A stretch of 64,000 nt of DNA from Coix lacryma-jobi var. lacryma-jobi (lineage: Eukaryota > Streptophyta > Magnoliopsida > Poales > Poaceae). The stretch is from NCBI GenBank assembly GCA_009763385.1, contig CM019825.1, positions 23,080,278 to 23,144,277 of the forward strand. The letters run 5' to 3'. Under the pieces are notes generated by a model, which made no database searches, was not told where the DNA came from, and saw only the letters and a list, made by a program, of their open reading frames with translations. Every line of letters starts with the position of its first letter. The stretch's first letter is position 1. Positions 46,354 through 58,298 of the stretch are shown in pieces. The position numbers and the translations under genes are program-made.

Positions 46354-48361
46354 CCGATGTTCTCAAGATACACGTCCCTGTAGGGAGAGTGTGTATCCGG
46401 AGAACAACAGGGAGGTGATGCTGAAACTCCATCTCGAATCGGGGCAGACCATGGGAACTAGCCTCATCGACGCATCTGCGGGCTGTCCAAGTAACGTGGA
46501 CAATCCGAAACAGATACGGTTATCGATATGCAGAGACCTGCATACCTCCAGCCGTATCTCTTTCGGACGGGAGACGCCTAACTGGGTTCAATGACCTAAG
46601 ACCCTTTTCTGGGAAGGGACGTTCTTTATACCTAGGGTGCCGGTGGAGTCAGGCTAGCGGTGCAGTGGCGAGTCGGTGCAGTGGCGAGGTGAAGCGGTGC
46701 AGGTAGACCCGCGACGATGACAAAGACGATCGAGGTCGCCGAAGTTCTCCGGCTTGGCCCCGACAGGTCCTCCTACGGAAAAGACAAAAAAGATAATATC
46801 AATTAGAAATTTCGGCAGAACCTCCCCTGCACGGTGAGGTTTCATAACCTGCAAGAAAAGACGGCACGATGGCCGACATCCACATATATACGACACGATG
46901 GCCGACATCCACATACATTGACATGCATACAACGACTACTAACAACTACTACTTACTACGTGGGGCGATCGACGACGAAGGAGCGGACGAACTCGGAGGC
47001 GAGGAGGTGACAACGATGGCCTCCTCTCCTTCTCCTCCACCTTCTTCTCCTTCTCTCCTCCTCCTCCTCTGCTTCTCCTCTTCTCCTCCTCCCCCTCTAC
47101 TTCTCCTTCTCCTCCTACTGCTCCCCTCCCCTCTACTTCACTTCTCCTTCTCTACCCCTCAGCTTGTCCTCCTCCTCCTCCCCACCTAGGCCGAGGGCGC
47201 GGGAGGCGGGGCACCAACGAGTCGCCGGCGGTGTGGGGCGCCGGCGGGGAGGCGGCCTGCAGCGGCGGCGCGGCGAGCTCGGCGAGGAGGGCGCGGGCGG
47301 GGAGGCGCGGCCTGGGAGGGGCGCCGGCGGGGAGGCCGCGCCGGCTGGGAGGCGGCCTGCAGCGGCGGCGCGGCGAGCTCGACGAGGAGGGCGCGGGCGG
47401 GGGAGGCGCGGCCGGCGGGTGGCGGGGGTGCCGGCGGGGGCCCGGGCGCGTGCTGGGCCGGCGGCCGGAGAAGGGCGGGAAGGCGGGGCGGGAGGCCTGA
47501 CGGAGGCAGGCGAGCGCGGGGCGCCGGCGGGGGCGGGGGCGGGCGGCCGGCTAGCGCGGGGGCGCCGGGGGGGAGGGGGAGGCGGCGCGCGGGGCGGGGG
47601 AGGCGGCGCGCGGGGAGGCTGGCGGCGGCGGCGCGGCGGCGGTGAGGCGTACGCGAGCGAGGGAGCGTTATGCGCCCGCCGAGCGGGGGCTTTTTTTTTT
47701 AAAGTTTCCGACGCCTATGCCGAGAGTCAGATCGAGTGGACTCTCGGCAAAGGGTCCACTTTGCCGAGAGCCCTCTGTTAGGCTCTCGGCAAAGGACTGG
47801 TTTATTTTTTTTTTGGTAAACTCTATGCCGAGAGCCCTGGCCCTGGCTCTCGGCATAGGTGCTATGTGCCGAGGGCTTTAGGGAGCCCTCGGCAAAACAT
47901 TTTATTTTTTTTGTTTTTTTGCTCCCAATTTTTTCTGTGGCCTTGCTACAGTACTAGAAGCCAAGATTTCAAATTTGAAGTGTTTTCCATAAATCTTGCT
48001 ATATTTCGCGCATTTTCTTTAATTTGATGATTTTTCCCGCGGGACGCACGTTTGAACTACAGGTGCATAAAATAATGAAACTCAGCGATTCGAAAAATGG
48101 TATTAATTCTTTAGAGGGTATTTCGACACCGTATACAGGGGCAGGCGCGGAGACTCGACCGTCTCGTGCACGAGAAACGGCGACCAAGTTGCGTGATATT
48201 GGATTTAAAATTATTAAAAATACAAACGAAGTCAGAAAATCATGAAAATGAACGAGTGACCTTGCCATCGCATGTAGTGGCTATGAAAAAAATTTGGGAA
48301 TGTATGGAGGAAGTGGTGGCGAAAGATGGTTGAAACCCTGAGATCTCCGCATCACCTCACA
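46354..48361 (-). repeat. Left arm of the 4-kb palindrome in the CACTA element
   Basis: It is the reverse complement of 48362-50369. Coordinates of matching landmarks always sum to 96723 (46594/50129, 46654/50069, 46932/49791, 47999/48724), so the arms are about 2008 bp with no net length difference. It carries a reversed copy of the sequence preceding the transposase gene. Confidence 0.9.
47180..47690. other. Extremely GC-rich block in the left palindrome arm
   Basis: Nearly pure G/C with ggcggcgcgg-type low-complexity repeats; the reading frames open here are a by-product of composition. The matching block in the right arm (about 49030-49540) is the part where the arms differ most. Confidence 0.7.
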
Positions 48362-50369
48362 TGCGATGATATGCGGAGATCTCAGGGTTTCAACCATCTT
48401 TCGCCACCACTTCCTCCATACATTCCCAAATTTTTTTCATAGCCACTACATGCGATGGCAAGGTCACTCGTTCATTTTCATGATTTTCTGACTTCGTTTG
48501 TATTTTTAATAATTTTAAATCCAATATCACGCAACTTGGTCGCCGTTTCTCGTGCACGAGACGGTCGAGTCTCCGCGCCTGTCCCTGTATACGGTGTCGA
48601 AATACCCTCTAAAGAATTAATACCATTTTTCGAATCGCTGAGTTTCATTATTTTATGCACCTGTAGTTCAAACGTGCGTCCCGCGGGAAAAATCATCAAA
48701 TTAAAGAAAATGCGCGAAATATAGCAAGATTTATGGAAAACACTTCAAATTTGAAATCTTGGCTTCTAGTACTGTAGCAAGGCCACAGAAAAAATTGGGA
48801 GCAAAAAAACAAAAAAAAATAAAATGTTTTGCCGAGGGCTCCCTAAAGCCCTCGGCACATAGCACCTATGCCGAGAGCCAGGGCCAGGGCTCTCGGCATA
48901 GAGTTTACCAAAAAAAAATAAAAACAAAACCCTTTGCCGAGAGTTAGATCAAGTGGCTCTCGGCAAAGTGGACCCCTTTGCCGCGCATTCACTCGATCTG
49001 ACTCCGGGCAAATGCGCGCAAACTTTAAAAAAAAGCCCCGCTTCGGCGGGCGCCATAACGCGCCCTCAGCTCGCGTACGCTCAGCCGGCCGCGCGCAGCA
49101 TACGCTCCGCAAGCCGCGCAGCCTCGCCCCCGCCCCGGCGCCGGGGGGGCCCTTCGCACCCGCCCCCGCCCCAGCGGCGCCCCGCGCTCGCCGGCCCGCC
49201 GCCGCCCCCGCCCCGCCGGGCCCGGCGCCCCTGCTCCGGCGCCGGCACGCACGCGGGCCCGCCACGTCCGGCCGCGGCCCGCCGCGCCCGGGCCCCGCGG
49301 AACCCACGCCCCGCCGGCCGCGCCTCCCGCCCGCGCCCTCATCTGTCGAGCTGCCGCGCCTCCGTGCAGGCCGCATCCAGCCGGCTCGCCTCCCGCCGGC
49401 GCCCCTCCCAGGCGCGCCTCCCCGCCCGCGCCTCCTCGCCGAGCTCGCCGCGCCGCCGCTGCAGGCCGCCTCCCCGTCGGCGCCCCACACCGCCGGCGAC
49501 TCGTTGGTGCCCCGCCTCCCGCGCCCTCGGCCTAGGTGGGGAGGAGGAGGAGGACAAGCTGAGGGGTAGAGAAGGAGAAGTGAAGTAGAGGGGGAGGGGA
49601 GCAGTAGGAGGAGAAGGAGAAGTAGAGGGGGAGGAGGAGAAGAGGAGAAGCAGAGGAGGAGGAGGAGAAGAAGGAGAAGAAGGTGGAGGAGAAGAAGAGG
49701 AGGCCATCGTTGTCACCTCCTCGCCTCCGAGTTTGTCCGCTCCTTCGTCGTCGATCGCCCCACGTAGTAAGTAGTAGTTGTTAGTAGTCGTTGTATGCAT
49801 GTCAATGTATGTGGATGTCGGCCATCGTGTCGTATATATGTGGATGTCGGCCATCGTGCCGTCTTTTCTTGCAGGTTATGAAACCTCACCGTGCAGGGGA
49901 GGTTCTGCCGAAATTTCTAATTGATATTATCTTTTTTGTCTTTTTCGTAGGAGGACCTGTCGGGGCCAAGCCGGAGAACATCGGCGACCTCGATCGTCTT
50001 TGTCATCGTCGCGGGTCTACCTGCACCGCTTCACCTCGCCACTGCACCGACTCGCCACTGCACCGCTAGCCTGACTCCGCCGGCACCCTAGGTATAAAGA
50101 ACGTCCCTTCCCAGAAAAGGGTCTTAGGTCATTGAACCCAGTTAGGCGTCTCCCGTCCGAAAGAGATACGGCTGGAGGTATGCAGGTCTCTGCATATCGA
50201 TAACCGTATCTGTTTCGGATTGTCCACGTTACTTGGACAGCCCGCAGATGCGTCGATGAGGCTAGTTCCCATGGTCTGCCCCGATTCGAGATGGAGTTTC
50301 AGCATCACCTCCCTGTTGTTCTCCGGATACACACTCTCCCTACAGGGACGTGTATCTTGAGAACATCGG
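48362..50369 (+). repeat. Right arm of the 4-kb palindrome in the CACTA element
   Basis: The centre near 48361 has GAGATCTCCGCAT and ATGCGGAGATCTC flanking about 20 bp. The arm runs outward through subterminal-type repeats (48830-48990), the GC-rich block, a gga/gag-rich stretch (49545-49700) and the presumed leader of the transposase gene, ending about 150 bp before its start codon. Confidence 0.9.
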
Positions 50370-50517
50370 GGAGGTGCTGCCGAAATTCTGTCTCGGCTCG
50401 GGGCAGACAATGGGAACTGGCCTCATGTACGCATCCGCGGGTGGGATTAGGACCTATCCTCTCCTATTAGATGATAGCAGGTTGGAAGTACTCGGAGGTA
50501 GATATGTAAGTACTCGG

Positions 50518-53500
50518 ATGGATGACAGTAGGATGGATGACCGTCAGTGGATGTACTCGGGCCGTAGAAGCAGAAGTGATTTCACCGATGAATGGTTGCG
50601 CAAGACAGATGCTTTCTTGAACCATGCATTTGGCGCGGCTCGGCGAGGAGAGATCAAAGTGTTGTGCCCATGCAGCAGATGTGGGAACCGTAGAAGGCAA
50701 GACAAGGAGAACATGGCTAAACATCTTGTGAAAAATGGATTCACGCCGGACTACACCCGGTGGATCTACCATGGTGAAGCACATCGTTTGAGAGCGGAGG
50801 CAGTGCGACCACGTCTGGAGGACTTTGATGCTGATGCGGGGGTAGCGGACATGCTAGATGACTTCCAAGAAGCACAGTACGCTGAAGGACGTACAGAGGA
50901 GGAGATGGAGAAGACCGCAAAGGCGTTTTACGAGATGATGTCTTCGGCACAGAAACCCCTTCACGATCGGACAACGGTTTCTCAACTGGATGCCATTGGT
51001 CGTGTGATGGGGTTCAAGTCCCAGTTCAACCTGAGTCGAGATGCGTTTGATGGTATGTTGGCCCTATTTGGTAGCATGCTTCCAGACGGCCACATATTGC
51101 CCAAGAGCCTGTACGAGTCACAGAAACTGCTTCGTGCCCTGAAGATGCCGTATGAGCAGATACATGCTTGTCCAAATGGGTGTGTCCTCTTCAGGAAAGA
51201 TCTCACGGATGCAGGTTACTGTCCGAAGTGTAAAGCGTCGAGATACATGGAGGTAGACGATGGTGAAGGCCCGAAGAGGCAGCTTTCTATTCCCATGAAA
51301 GTCCTGCGTTACCTGCCGTTCACACCTAGGATCCAACGCCTCTACATGACCGAGGAATCTGCGAAACAGATGACATGGCACAAACAGGGTACCCGATACA
51401 ATCCTGAGAAATTGGTACATCCCGCCGATGGTGAAGCATGGGCCCACTTTGATCGCATCCATCACGACAGAGCTACAGAGGCTCGTAATGTTCGTGTTGC
51501 ATTTGCAACGGACGGTTTCAATCCGTATGGACTCATGGCTGTCCCGTACACCTGTTGGCCCGTCTTCGTTATCCCTCTCAATCTCCCCCCCGGCGTCCTA
51601 TTTCAACGTCATACTGTCTTCTTGTCGTTGATAATTCCTGGACACCCGGGGAATAACATGGGTGTGTACATGGAGCCTCTGATTGATGAATTGGAAACTG
51701 CTTGGAATGAAGGGGTATTGACATACGACCGAGCTTCAAGGTCTAACTTCACAATGCACATCTGGTACCAGTACTCACTGCATGACTATCTGGCATATGG
51801 GATATTCTGTGCCTGGTGTGTCCATGGCAAGTTCTCATGCCCGGTTTGTAAGACAGCTACGAGATTTATCTGGTTGAAGAAGGGTGGCAAGTATTCGGCG
51901 TTCGACCAACATCGACAATTCCTGCCTCTTGACCATCCTTTCAGACGGGACACCAAGAACTTTACCAAAGGTGTCGTGGTGAGAGATCCTCCACCTCGGA
52001 TGCTGACCGGTGCCGAGGTTCATGCTCAGATAGATGCTCTCCAGTTCAACGAAACAGACGGTCGTTTTGCGGGGTATGGTCAGGAGCATATGTGGACTCA
52101 TAAGTCAGGCTTGGAAAGACTCCCTTATTATGACGATCTTCTTCTGCCACATAACATTGATGTAATGCACACTGAAAAGAACATCGCTGAGTCGCTTTGG
52201 GGAACACTCATGGACACTGAAAAGTCTAAGGACAACCCTAAGGCTAGACTAGACCTGGCACTGTTGTGCGATAGACCAAAGCAAGAGATGCTGCCTCCTC
52301 AGCCCGGCAGGAGATGGACACGGCCCAAGGTCGATTTCGTCTTGGGCAGGCCACAAAGGAAAGAAATACTTCAGTGGATCCAGACATTGACATTCCCTGA
52401 TGGATATGCAGCGAATCTAACGAGAGGAGTCAACTTATCTACTCTGCGAGTCCTAGGGATGAAGAGTCATGACTTCCACGTATGGATCGAACGACTTCTT
52501 CCGGCGATGGTTCGAGGCTATCTTCCTGAGCCTATGTGGGTTGTCCTGGCAGAGTTGAGCTATTTCTTCCGCCAGCTATGTGCCAAGGAGATATCTCGGT
52601 CCGTCGTTGATGACTTGGAGAAAGCTGCACCTGTGTTGCTCTGTAAGCTGGAGAAGATCTTTCCACCAGGCTTCTTCACTCCGATGCTTCATTTGATCGT
52701 ACACCTCCCAAATGAGGTTCGAATGGGAGGGCCTGTGCAATGGCGTTGGTGCTTTCCAGTCGAGAGAAATATGAAGACTCTTCGCAAGAAATGTAGAAAC
52801 AAAGCCAAAATTGAGGCTTCCATTGCAGAGGCATCCATTCTAGAGGAGGTGTCCAACTTCACTGAAGAATACTACTCGGAGAACCTTCCTAGCGTGCATA
52901 ATCCACCCCCTCGTTACAATGCTGGAGAAAATGAATCGAGTCTTAGCCTTTTTCGAGGCCAACTCGGCACGGCAAGTGGATCCACAGTTAAGCAGTTGAA
53001 CTATGAAGAGTGGCGAAAGATCATGCTATACGTGCTTACCAACCTTGATGAGCTGGACCCGTACATGGGGTAAGTTGTTATCTATCTTCATCCAATTCGT
53101 CGTCACTTCCAACACCATTCTTTTTGTTTCGTACAGTGAATTTCTTCACTTGTTCTCGAATGGCCCAAGGCCTCTTTCTGATGCGGCAGCTGAAACCCTA
53201 ATTGCAAATGGTGCGGGGCAAGGGAGGCCTGATTTCATTTCTTGGTTCCGACAAAAGGTACCGTCCTACCAAGGTCGTACTTAATCTGACGTTCCAACTT
53301 GCTCTTACGTTTTGACCGCATAACGATATATCTTGCGTCACCTTGTAGGCTCAAACCGATGCGTCTATGAGTCAAGAGCTGAGGCAGGTTGCAAAAGGCT
53401 TTGACCGTAGGGTCAAGTCATTTAACGGTTACGACGTGAATGGATTTCGCTTCCACACATCAAGCTACGAGCAGAGTCGGCCCAATCGAAAAACCACAAA

Positions 53501-54135
53501 TAGCGGAGTTTGTACTCCAGGCAATGACAACCGTGACTACTATGGAAGAATTGAAGAAATATACGAACTTTCATTTCACTGGTGAAAAGCCTTTGAATCC
53601 TGTCATGTTCAAATGCCATTGGTTTGATCCTGGAAGAACGAGGCTGACACCTAATCTTGGGCTAGCCGAAATTCGACAAGATTCTGTCTATCCAGGCTCC
53701 GATGTGTATGTTGTGGCTCAACAGGCCACGCAGGTTTATTACACGCCATACGCGTGCAAAAGCAAAGGGCATCTCTTGGGTTGGTATATTGTGCACAAGA
53801 TATCACCACATGCTAAACTACCTCTCCCCAATGATGAGGATTATAACTTCAACACAAACACGTATGACGGTGAGTTCTTTCAAGAATCTGGGTTGCAAGG
53901 GACGTTCACGATAGACTTAACCGAAGCGATGGAAATGGAAGTAGAGAATGATGACGACGACGCTGGGGATGAGGTGGAAAATGAGAAGGACATAGAAATG
54001 CTAGAACGATTCCGTTTAGGCCAAGCAAATGAAGACGACGACCTGTCTTCGGATACTGAGGAGTACTTAGACATGGTTGACAGTGATGAGGAGACTCATG
54101 CTCCGGCTAGTCCGGATGATCCAGATTATTTCTAA
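50518..54135 (+). pseudogene. CACTA transposase, tnp2/TNPD-like, with one frameshift
   Basis: Exon 1 50518-53069 begins MDDSRMDDRQWMYSGRRSR; upstream codons are open, but the DRQWMY start fits the family. Domains in order: the transposase-associated N-terminal region (CPCSRCGNRR, about 20-90), the tnp2-type transposase core (CPKCKASRY through about residue 640, with ATDGFNPYGLM, HDYLAYGIFCAWCVHGKFSCPVC and DVMHTEKNIAESLWGTLMD), and a DUF4218-like region (MLHLIVHLPNEVRMGGPVQWRWCFPVER, split by me here at residue boundaries VRM). Exon 2 is 53137-53257; exon 3 starts at 53349. In exon 3 the frame YGRIEEIYELSFHW reaches a stop at 53585, while GEKPLNPVMFKCHWFDPG (DUF4216-like) continues in another frame to the stop at 54135. 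This indicates a single-base shift near 53578-53582. It would bind and cut the element ends. Confidence 0.9.
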
Positions 54136-54254
54136 TACATGTAATATTACATCGTTTTTAGGATCTATTGTTTTATTTATATTGCACTTATTTGGTTATG
54201 TTATTTCTAATACAACATTGCTTGTTCTTTTTAAATGCAGGAGGTCGAGGCAAG

Positions 54255-56282
54255 ATGCCGGGAGGACGTCAGAGGCGGTTGAGTTGGTTGTACCGGGCTT
54301 CGCAGTCCGACGGGCCCTCGACGAGGAGTGGCCGCCGCCAGAGGGAGCCGTCTCCACAGGAGGAGGAGGAGGAGGTCGAGGAGGAGGTGCCGGCCACGCC
54401 CGAGGCCCAGCGGCAGGAGGAGGCACCAGTGGCCGAGGAGGCAGAGGAGGAAGACGAGCAGGAGGAGGACGAGGCGGACGGGTGTTCGGGTGCCTCAGGG
54501 GCGTCCACGCCCTACTTGAGAGGTCCCGCCAGCCTCCCGGCGTTGCCGGCACGTGCCCGACGCCCAGTGATCACGCCCATCGGACAAAGGTACATGTTCT
54601 AACTACCTGTTCGTACGATGAGATTCAAAATAGAAATAGAAGCTAATAATCTTTTTTAATCACTTGTGCAGGGGATGGGACTTTGTGGGGCCTAAAGGCC
54701 GCAAACCCAACGGCATCCTGGGTCTCCTGTGCCGCGAGCACTACCCCCGCATAGTACAGTATGCCGGGAGGCACGAGCCGGCCTACACCTTTGACCACTA
54801 CAGCGTCGCCCCAGACCCAGACTTCCCCAACAAGGCGGCGCGGGTTAGAGCGGAGCTGTGGGTAAGTCTTCGTCAAACAATATCAAATTCATCATATTTT
54901 TTCTTTAATTACTGTCTCGCCTCGTATTGTGTCTGTATGCAGAACTACTTCAAGTGCGAGCCGGGGAAGGAGGCAGTGGCGGAGGTGACGGCTACCCGGG
55001 CCTGTAGGAAGCTCGTCACCGACATGATCTACGAGGCGAGACTGCAGGCCATCATCACCTACAACGCCACGGTCTTGGCCACGAGGGTGACGAAGGCCCA
55101 GGCGAGAGGCATGACGCTGGGCCGGGCGCAGTTCTTGCAGGTAAGTGTTTTCTTTTGAGATTAAGCTTTTGGTACTTTTCATCTAACGCTTAAACGTGAA
55201 ATATGTGCAGATGATCCCCCAATGGTGCCAGTCGTTTCCCGAGTGCTGGGAGATGATCGTGGACCGGTGGCTATCCGAAGAGTGGGCGGCCCACCACGCC
55301 GAGGCCCGGGAGGCGCGTCTGCAGATGCCAGGTGTACCACACCACCAGGGCAACCGCAACCTCGCCGAGTATGCACAAGCTTGGGTACGTGCAAGACTTT
55401 ATCAATTCCTCGATCAAATGTTGCCTGATTGCTAATCATCTTGTTGTCTTCCTCGCAGTCGGAGGCACACGGTGGCCAGCCTTGCGGCACGGTGGCGGCA
55501 TACGCCATGTCCCACAAGGGCAAGGCCACGGCAGCGGAGACCTCCTACAACCCCGACGATCCCGCCGACGCGTACACCAACTCCAGCGTCCACTCCCGCC
55601 TCACTGACTACTCAGAGGCGGCAAGGACGGTCCATGGGGACGACTTTGATCCCGCCACCGCGGACCTGGACGGGAGCATCGTCATGAGGATTGGAGGAGG
55701 GAAGAAGCATGGGCGGTTCTGGCTTGGCGACGGCGTCATCGACACGGCCTCCACTCCCACTCTGTCCCAGCTCCGAGCACAGAGCACGAGCGGGAGCGTC
55801 CCCATACGCCCACGCCCGTCGCCTGCGCAGTCGCGGGTCGCCGAGCTCGAGGTTATTTCTATTTTACTCATCGTACATGGATCTTTAAATGTTTGCATTG
55901 TTCTAACATTCACTTTGTATTATCGCAGGCCCGCCTGGAAAGAGAAAGGCAAGAGCGCCAGGTGTCCGAGTTCCAGATGCGGTCACATATGTCGGCCCAG
56001 ATGGAGGCTCAAGCTAAGCAGATGGCGGAGCTCATCGCCTTCATGGCCTCCCAGGGCATGGCCGTGCCGCAGACGCTCATGACTCCTCCACCGCCGCCTC
56101 TGGACCCCGGAGCTGCTCCTGTGAGTATCAATACTTCAGTGTTTTATTTTTTTCATTTCCTTGTCTGACATGACCTTTTGCAGCCTCCTCCGTCAGAAGG
56201 TTCGAACAACCACCGATGGAACCAGACCGGGGGTCAACCAGGCGGCAGTTCTCAGGGGTGGCCCGGTTGGCCGGGTGTGTAG
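54255..56282 (+). CDS. Second CACTA-encoded transposase protein (Ptta/En/Spm, TNPA-like)
   Basis: Seven exons give 526 aa with an open frame throughout: 54255-54589, 54672-54861, 54943-55140, 55211-55384, 55459-55851, 55929-56120 and 56184-56282. All junctions are GT-AG. The N-terminus MPGGRQRRLSWLYR is followed by an acidic Glu-rich stretch (about 35-75). The conserved core has GWDFVGPKGRKPNG, YFKCEPGK, MIPQWCQSFPECWEMIVDRW, SEAHGG, SVHSRLTDY and GRFWLGDGVID, matching the plant Ptta/En/Spm transposase family. A coiled coil (about 425-465, RLERERQERQVSEFQMR) and a Pro/Gly-rich tail follow. By analogy with maize TNPA it should bind the subterminal repeats. A 5' UTR intron may end at 54240 (atgcag|gagg). 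Exon borders are my prediction. Confidence 0.85.
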
Positions 56283-56483
56283 TACGTTGGACTATCGTGT
56301 GTCACTGAAGTTATGTGATGTGAACTAGATTCGAGGACGAATATGTTGTTGAACTATGTGATGTGAACTTTCATGATATATATATATATATGTTTTGTGA
56401 TGTGAAATGTGATGAATGTGATATACATATGTTTGGTAGTGTGAAAGAAAAGGGAAAACAGAAAAAAATTAAAAAAAATGCTC

Positions 56484-57075
56484 CTTTACCGAGGGTGGCT
56501 CTCGGCGAAGAGGCCCTTTGCCGAGGGCTATGTCCATAACCCTCGGCAAAGCTGGACCAGAAAGCCATTTTCCCAGCTTTCCCGAGGGCTATGACCAAAG
56601 CCCTCGGCAAAGCTGGGGAGAGTAATCGCTTTTTTAAAAGCTTTGCCGAGGGCTTTGGTCGTAGCCCTCGGCAAAGCCTTAGGTTTGCCGAGAGTCAGTT
56701 GACTTAGCCCTCGGCGAAGAGATCCCAAAAAAATAAAAATTTATAGCTTTGCCGAGAGCCGACCCTCGGCACAGAAAAACAAAAATAAAAAAAATTATAG
56801 CTTTGCCGAGAGTCCGGCTCTCGGCAAAAGTGCCACCTTTACCGAGAGCCAGGTTAACTCTCGGCAAACCTTCCGTCAGTAGGGACAGCCGTTAACGGCT
56901 ACTTTTCTTTGCCGAGAGCCTCACGAGACCCTCGGCGAAAGGTTTGCCGAGCGCCCGATAAATGGCCCTCGGCAAAGGAGCCTTTGCCGAGAGGATTTTT
57001 GCCGAGAGGTCTGTGCCGAGGGCTGCTCTCGGCACAGCCTTCGCCGAGTGCCAAATAGTCTTTGCCGATCTCCAG
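56484..57075. repeat. Right subterminal repeats of the CACTA element
   Basis: More than twenty TTTGCCGAG/CTCGGCAAA motifs in both orientations, many forming short hairpins such as gccgagggct...agccctcggc. They are the expected binding region for the TNPA-type protein. Confidence 0.9.
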
Positions 57076-57080
57076 TAGTG

Positions 57081-57677
57081 ATGGTTAGGGCGTCCTCCGC
57101 GGCGAGACAGCTGCAGCTTGCTCGCTCATAAGGCATACAGTATCATATTATCACTTCATTATATGAACCTCACATGTAAATATTTTTTTATTTTCTCTCA
57201 TTACCTCTCTCATATACTGTATCCTTTATCAGTAGACTACAAACTACCTCATTTTCTAAGCGAGAAAGGTGAGTATCTTCTCTTTTCCATCTTCTCTCTC
57301 CTCTACATAGAAAAAGTGCTGATAGCCTGATATTGATTCCTCTATAAGCTAGCTGAAGTGACACCGTTGAGGAGTCGATCTAATAATATAGCTCATTGTT
57401 GGTTGCCATCTCTCAGCTCATCCATATAATGATTGACTCTTCGCTATTATAATATATGGTCTGCTAGTTTCTCCATAAAAAAAAAATTGGTTCTTATGAC
57501 TAAATCGGTTGTAAACTTACAGTCCGTTTATCGTCTCTCCTCTACATCAGCCCTTTATTATTATATATATACTTGCTTCCGATCCTGTTGCTTGCCTACA
57601 CCTGCTTGACTTTGTTGTCCCTGACGCTCTGTAGTACTGTACATATGAATAAGAGACTGTAGCAGGCACATACTGCC
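57081..57677. other. Right flank of the CACTA insertion
   Basis: Original host sequence resuming after the target copy. 57596-57640 (tgcttgacttt.ttgtccctgac) aligns with 35585-35615 downstream of gene 1. No gene. Confidence 0.5.
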
Positions 57678-57906
57678 AGGTTTAGTTCCCCCTATTTTGC
57701 AAAATTTTCCATCACATCAATATTTGGACGTATGCATGGAGTACTATATTAAATGTAGGTAAAAAAATAAGTAATTGTATTTTTAGTATCTACGTATCGA
57801 GACGAATATTTTGAGTCTAGGTAGTCCATATTTGGATAAAGTTTGTCAATTAACAACGAAAGTGTTACAGAAAAAAAAATGCAAAATTTCTCAACTAAAC
57901 ACACCC
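57678..57906. mobile_element. MITE common in panicoid grasses
   Basis: The left end ggtttagttccccctatttt and the right end ctcaactaaacacacc are inverted, and the body has ttggacgtatgcatggagta. I recall this terminus (tttagttcc...ggacgcatgcatggag) as very abundant in sorghum-group genomes. No clear target duplication was established. Confidence 0.6.
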
Positions 57907-57914
57907 TACATCGA

Positions 57915-58150
57915 AAGTTTTTGCTAGGGAACGTTTGGAAGTAGCTAAATGCTACAGAACAAATGGTGAAGGTCTAAAGGATTTGTCCACGTGAAGAGAG
58001 AGACAAGTAGAGATGAGCCAGGGAGATGCATGCAAAGTCTGTGAAAGTTCAGGACCAGCCAGTCCTGCCGGCTGCTGCGAGCTACTGTTACCGAACACAG
58101 GGAGTCAGGGAAATGTTTGTGGCGATCGGGGTAGGAATGTACACTGTACA
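57915..58150 (+). repeat. Additional copy of the inter-IDD module
   Basis: tttttgctagggaacgtttg...aaatgctacagaacaaa...gtccacgtgaagagagag aligns with 39420-39510, and the match continues into gctactgttac..acaggga and agtcagggaaatgtt (39563-39603). In gene 2 that sequence precedes the promoter; here no IDD exon follows. Confidence 0.75.
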
Positions 58151-58298
58151 AGTACAACCCTGTACTCCTACAAATTAATTAAAGGGCGTCTGCTGAGTAC
58201 ATTGTTCTGTGTACAACAGGAACGTACAGTATATATAAAGCCACTACATACAGTTAATTTTCGGGAATTTAAGTGAATAGAACCCTCCCTACAACTGT

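Larger units (their letters stand above)
46223..57080 (+). mobile_element. CACTA (En/Spm-type) DNA transposon, 10.86 kb
   Basis: It begins CACTACCGGAGA and ends TCTCCAGTAGTG reversed in kind (ctccagtagtg), with a 3-bp target duplication atg at 46220-46222 and 57081-57083. Subterminal regions are packed with direct and inverted TTTGCCGAGGGCT/AGCCCTCGGCAAA motifs (46223-46340, 47715-47895, 48830-48990, 56484-57075). It carries two transposase genes on the + strand (50518-54135 and 54255-56282). A large inverted duplication fills 46354-50369. Intact ends and target copies suggest a fairly recent insertion. Confidence 0.95.

Noticed and set aside
47164..47781. Long Gly/Arg/Ala-rich open frames in the CACTA element
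   Set aside because: They follow from ~90% GC low-complexity DNA, occur on both strands and in both palindrome arms, and have no domain.
54196..54552. Pro-rich minus-strand frame
   Set aside because: It is the shadow of exon 1 of the second transposase gene, which has consistent splice sites and conserved domains.
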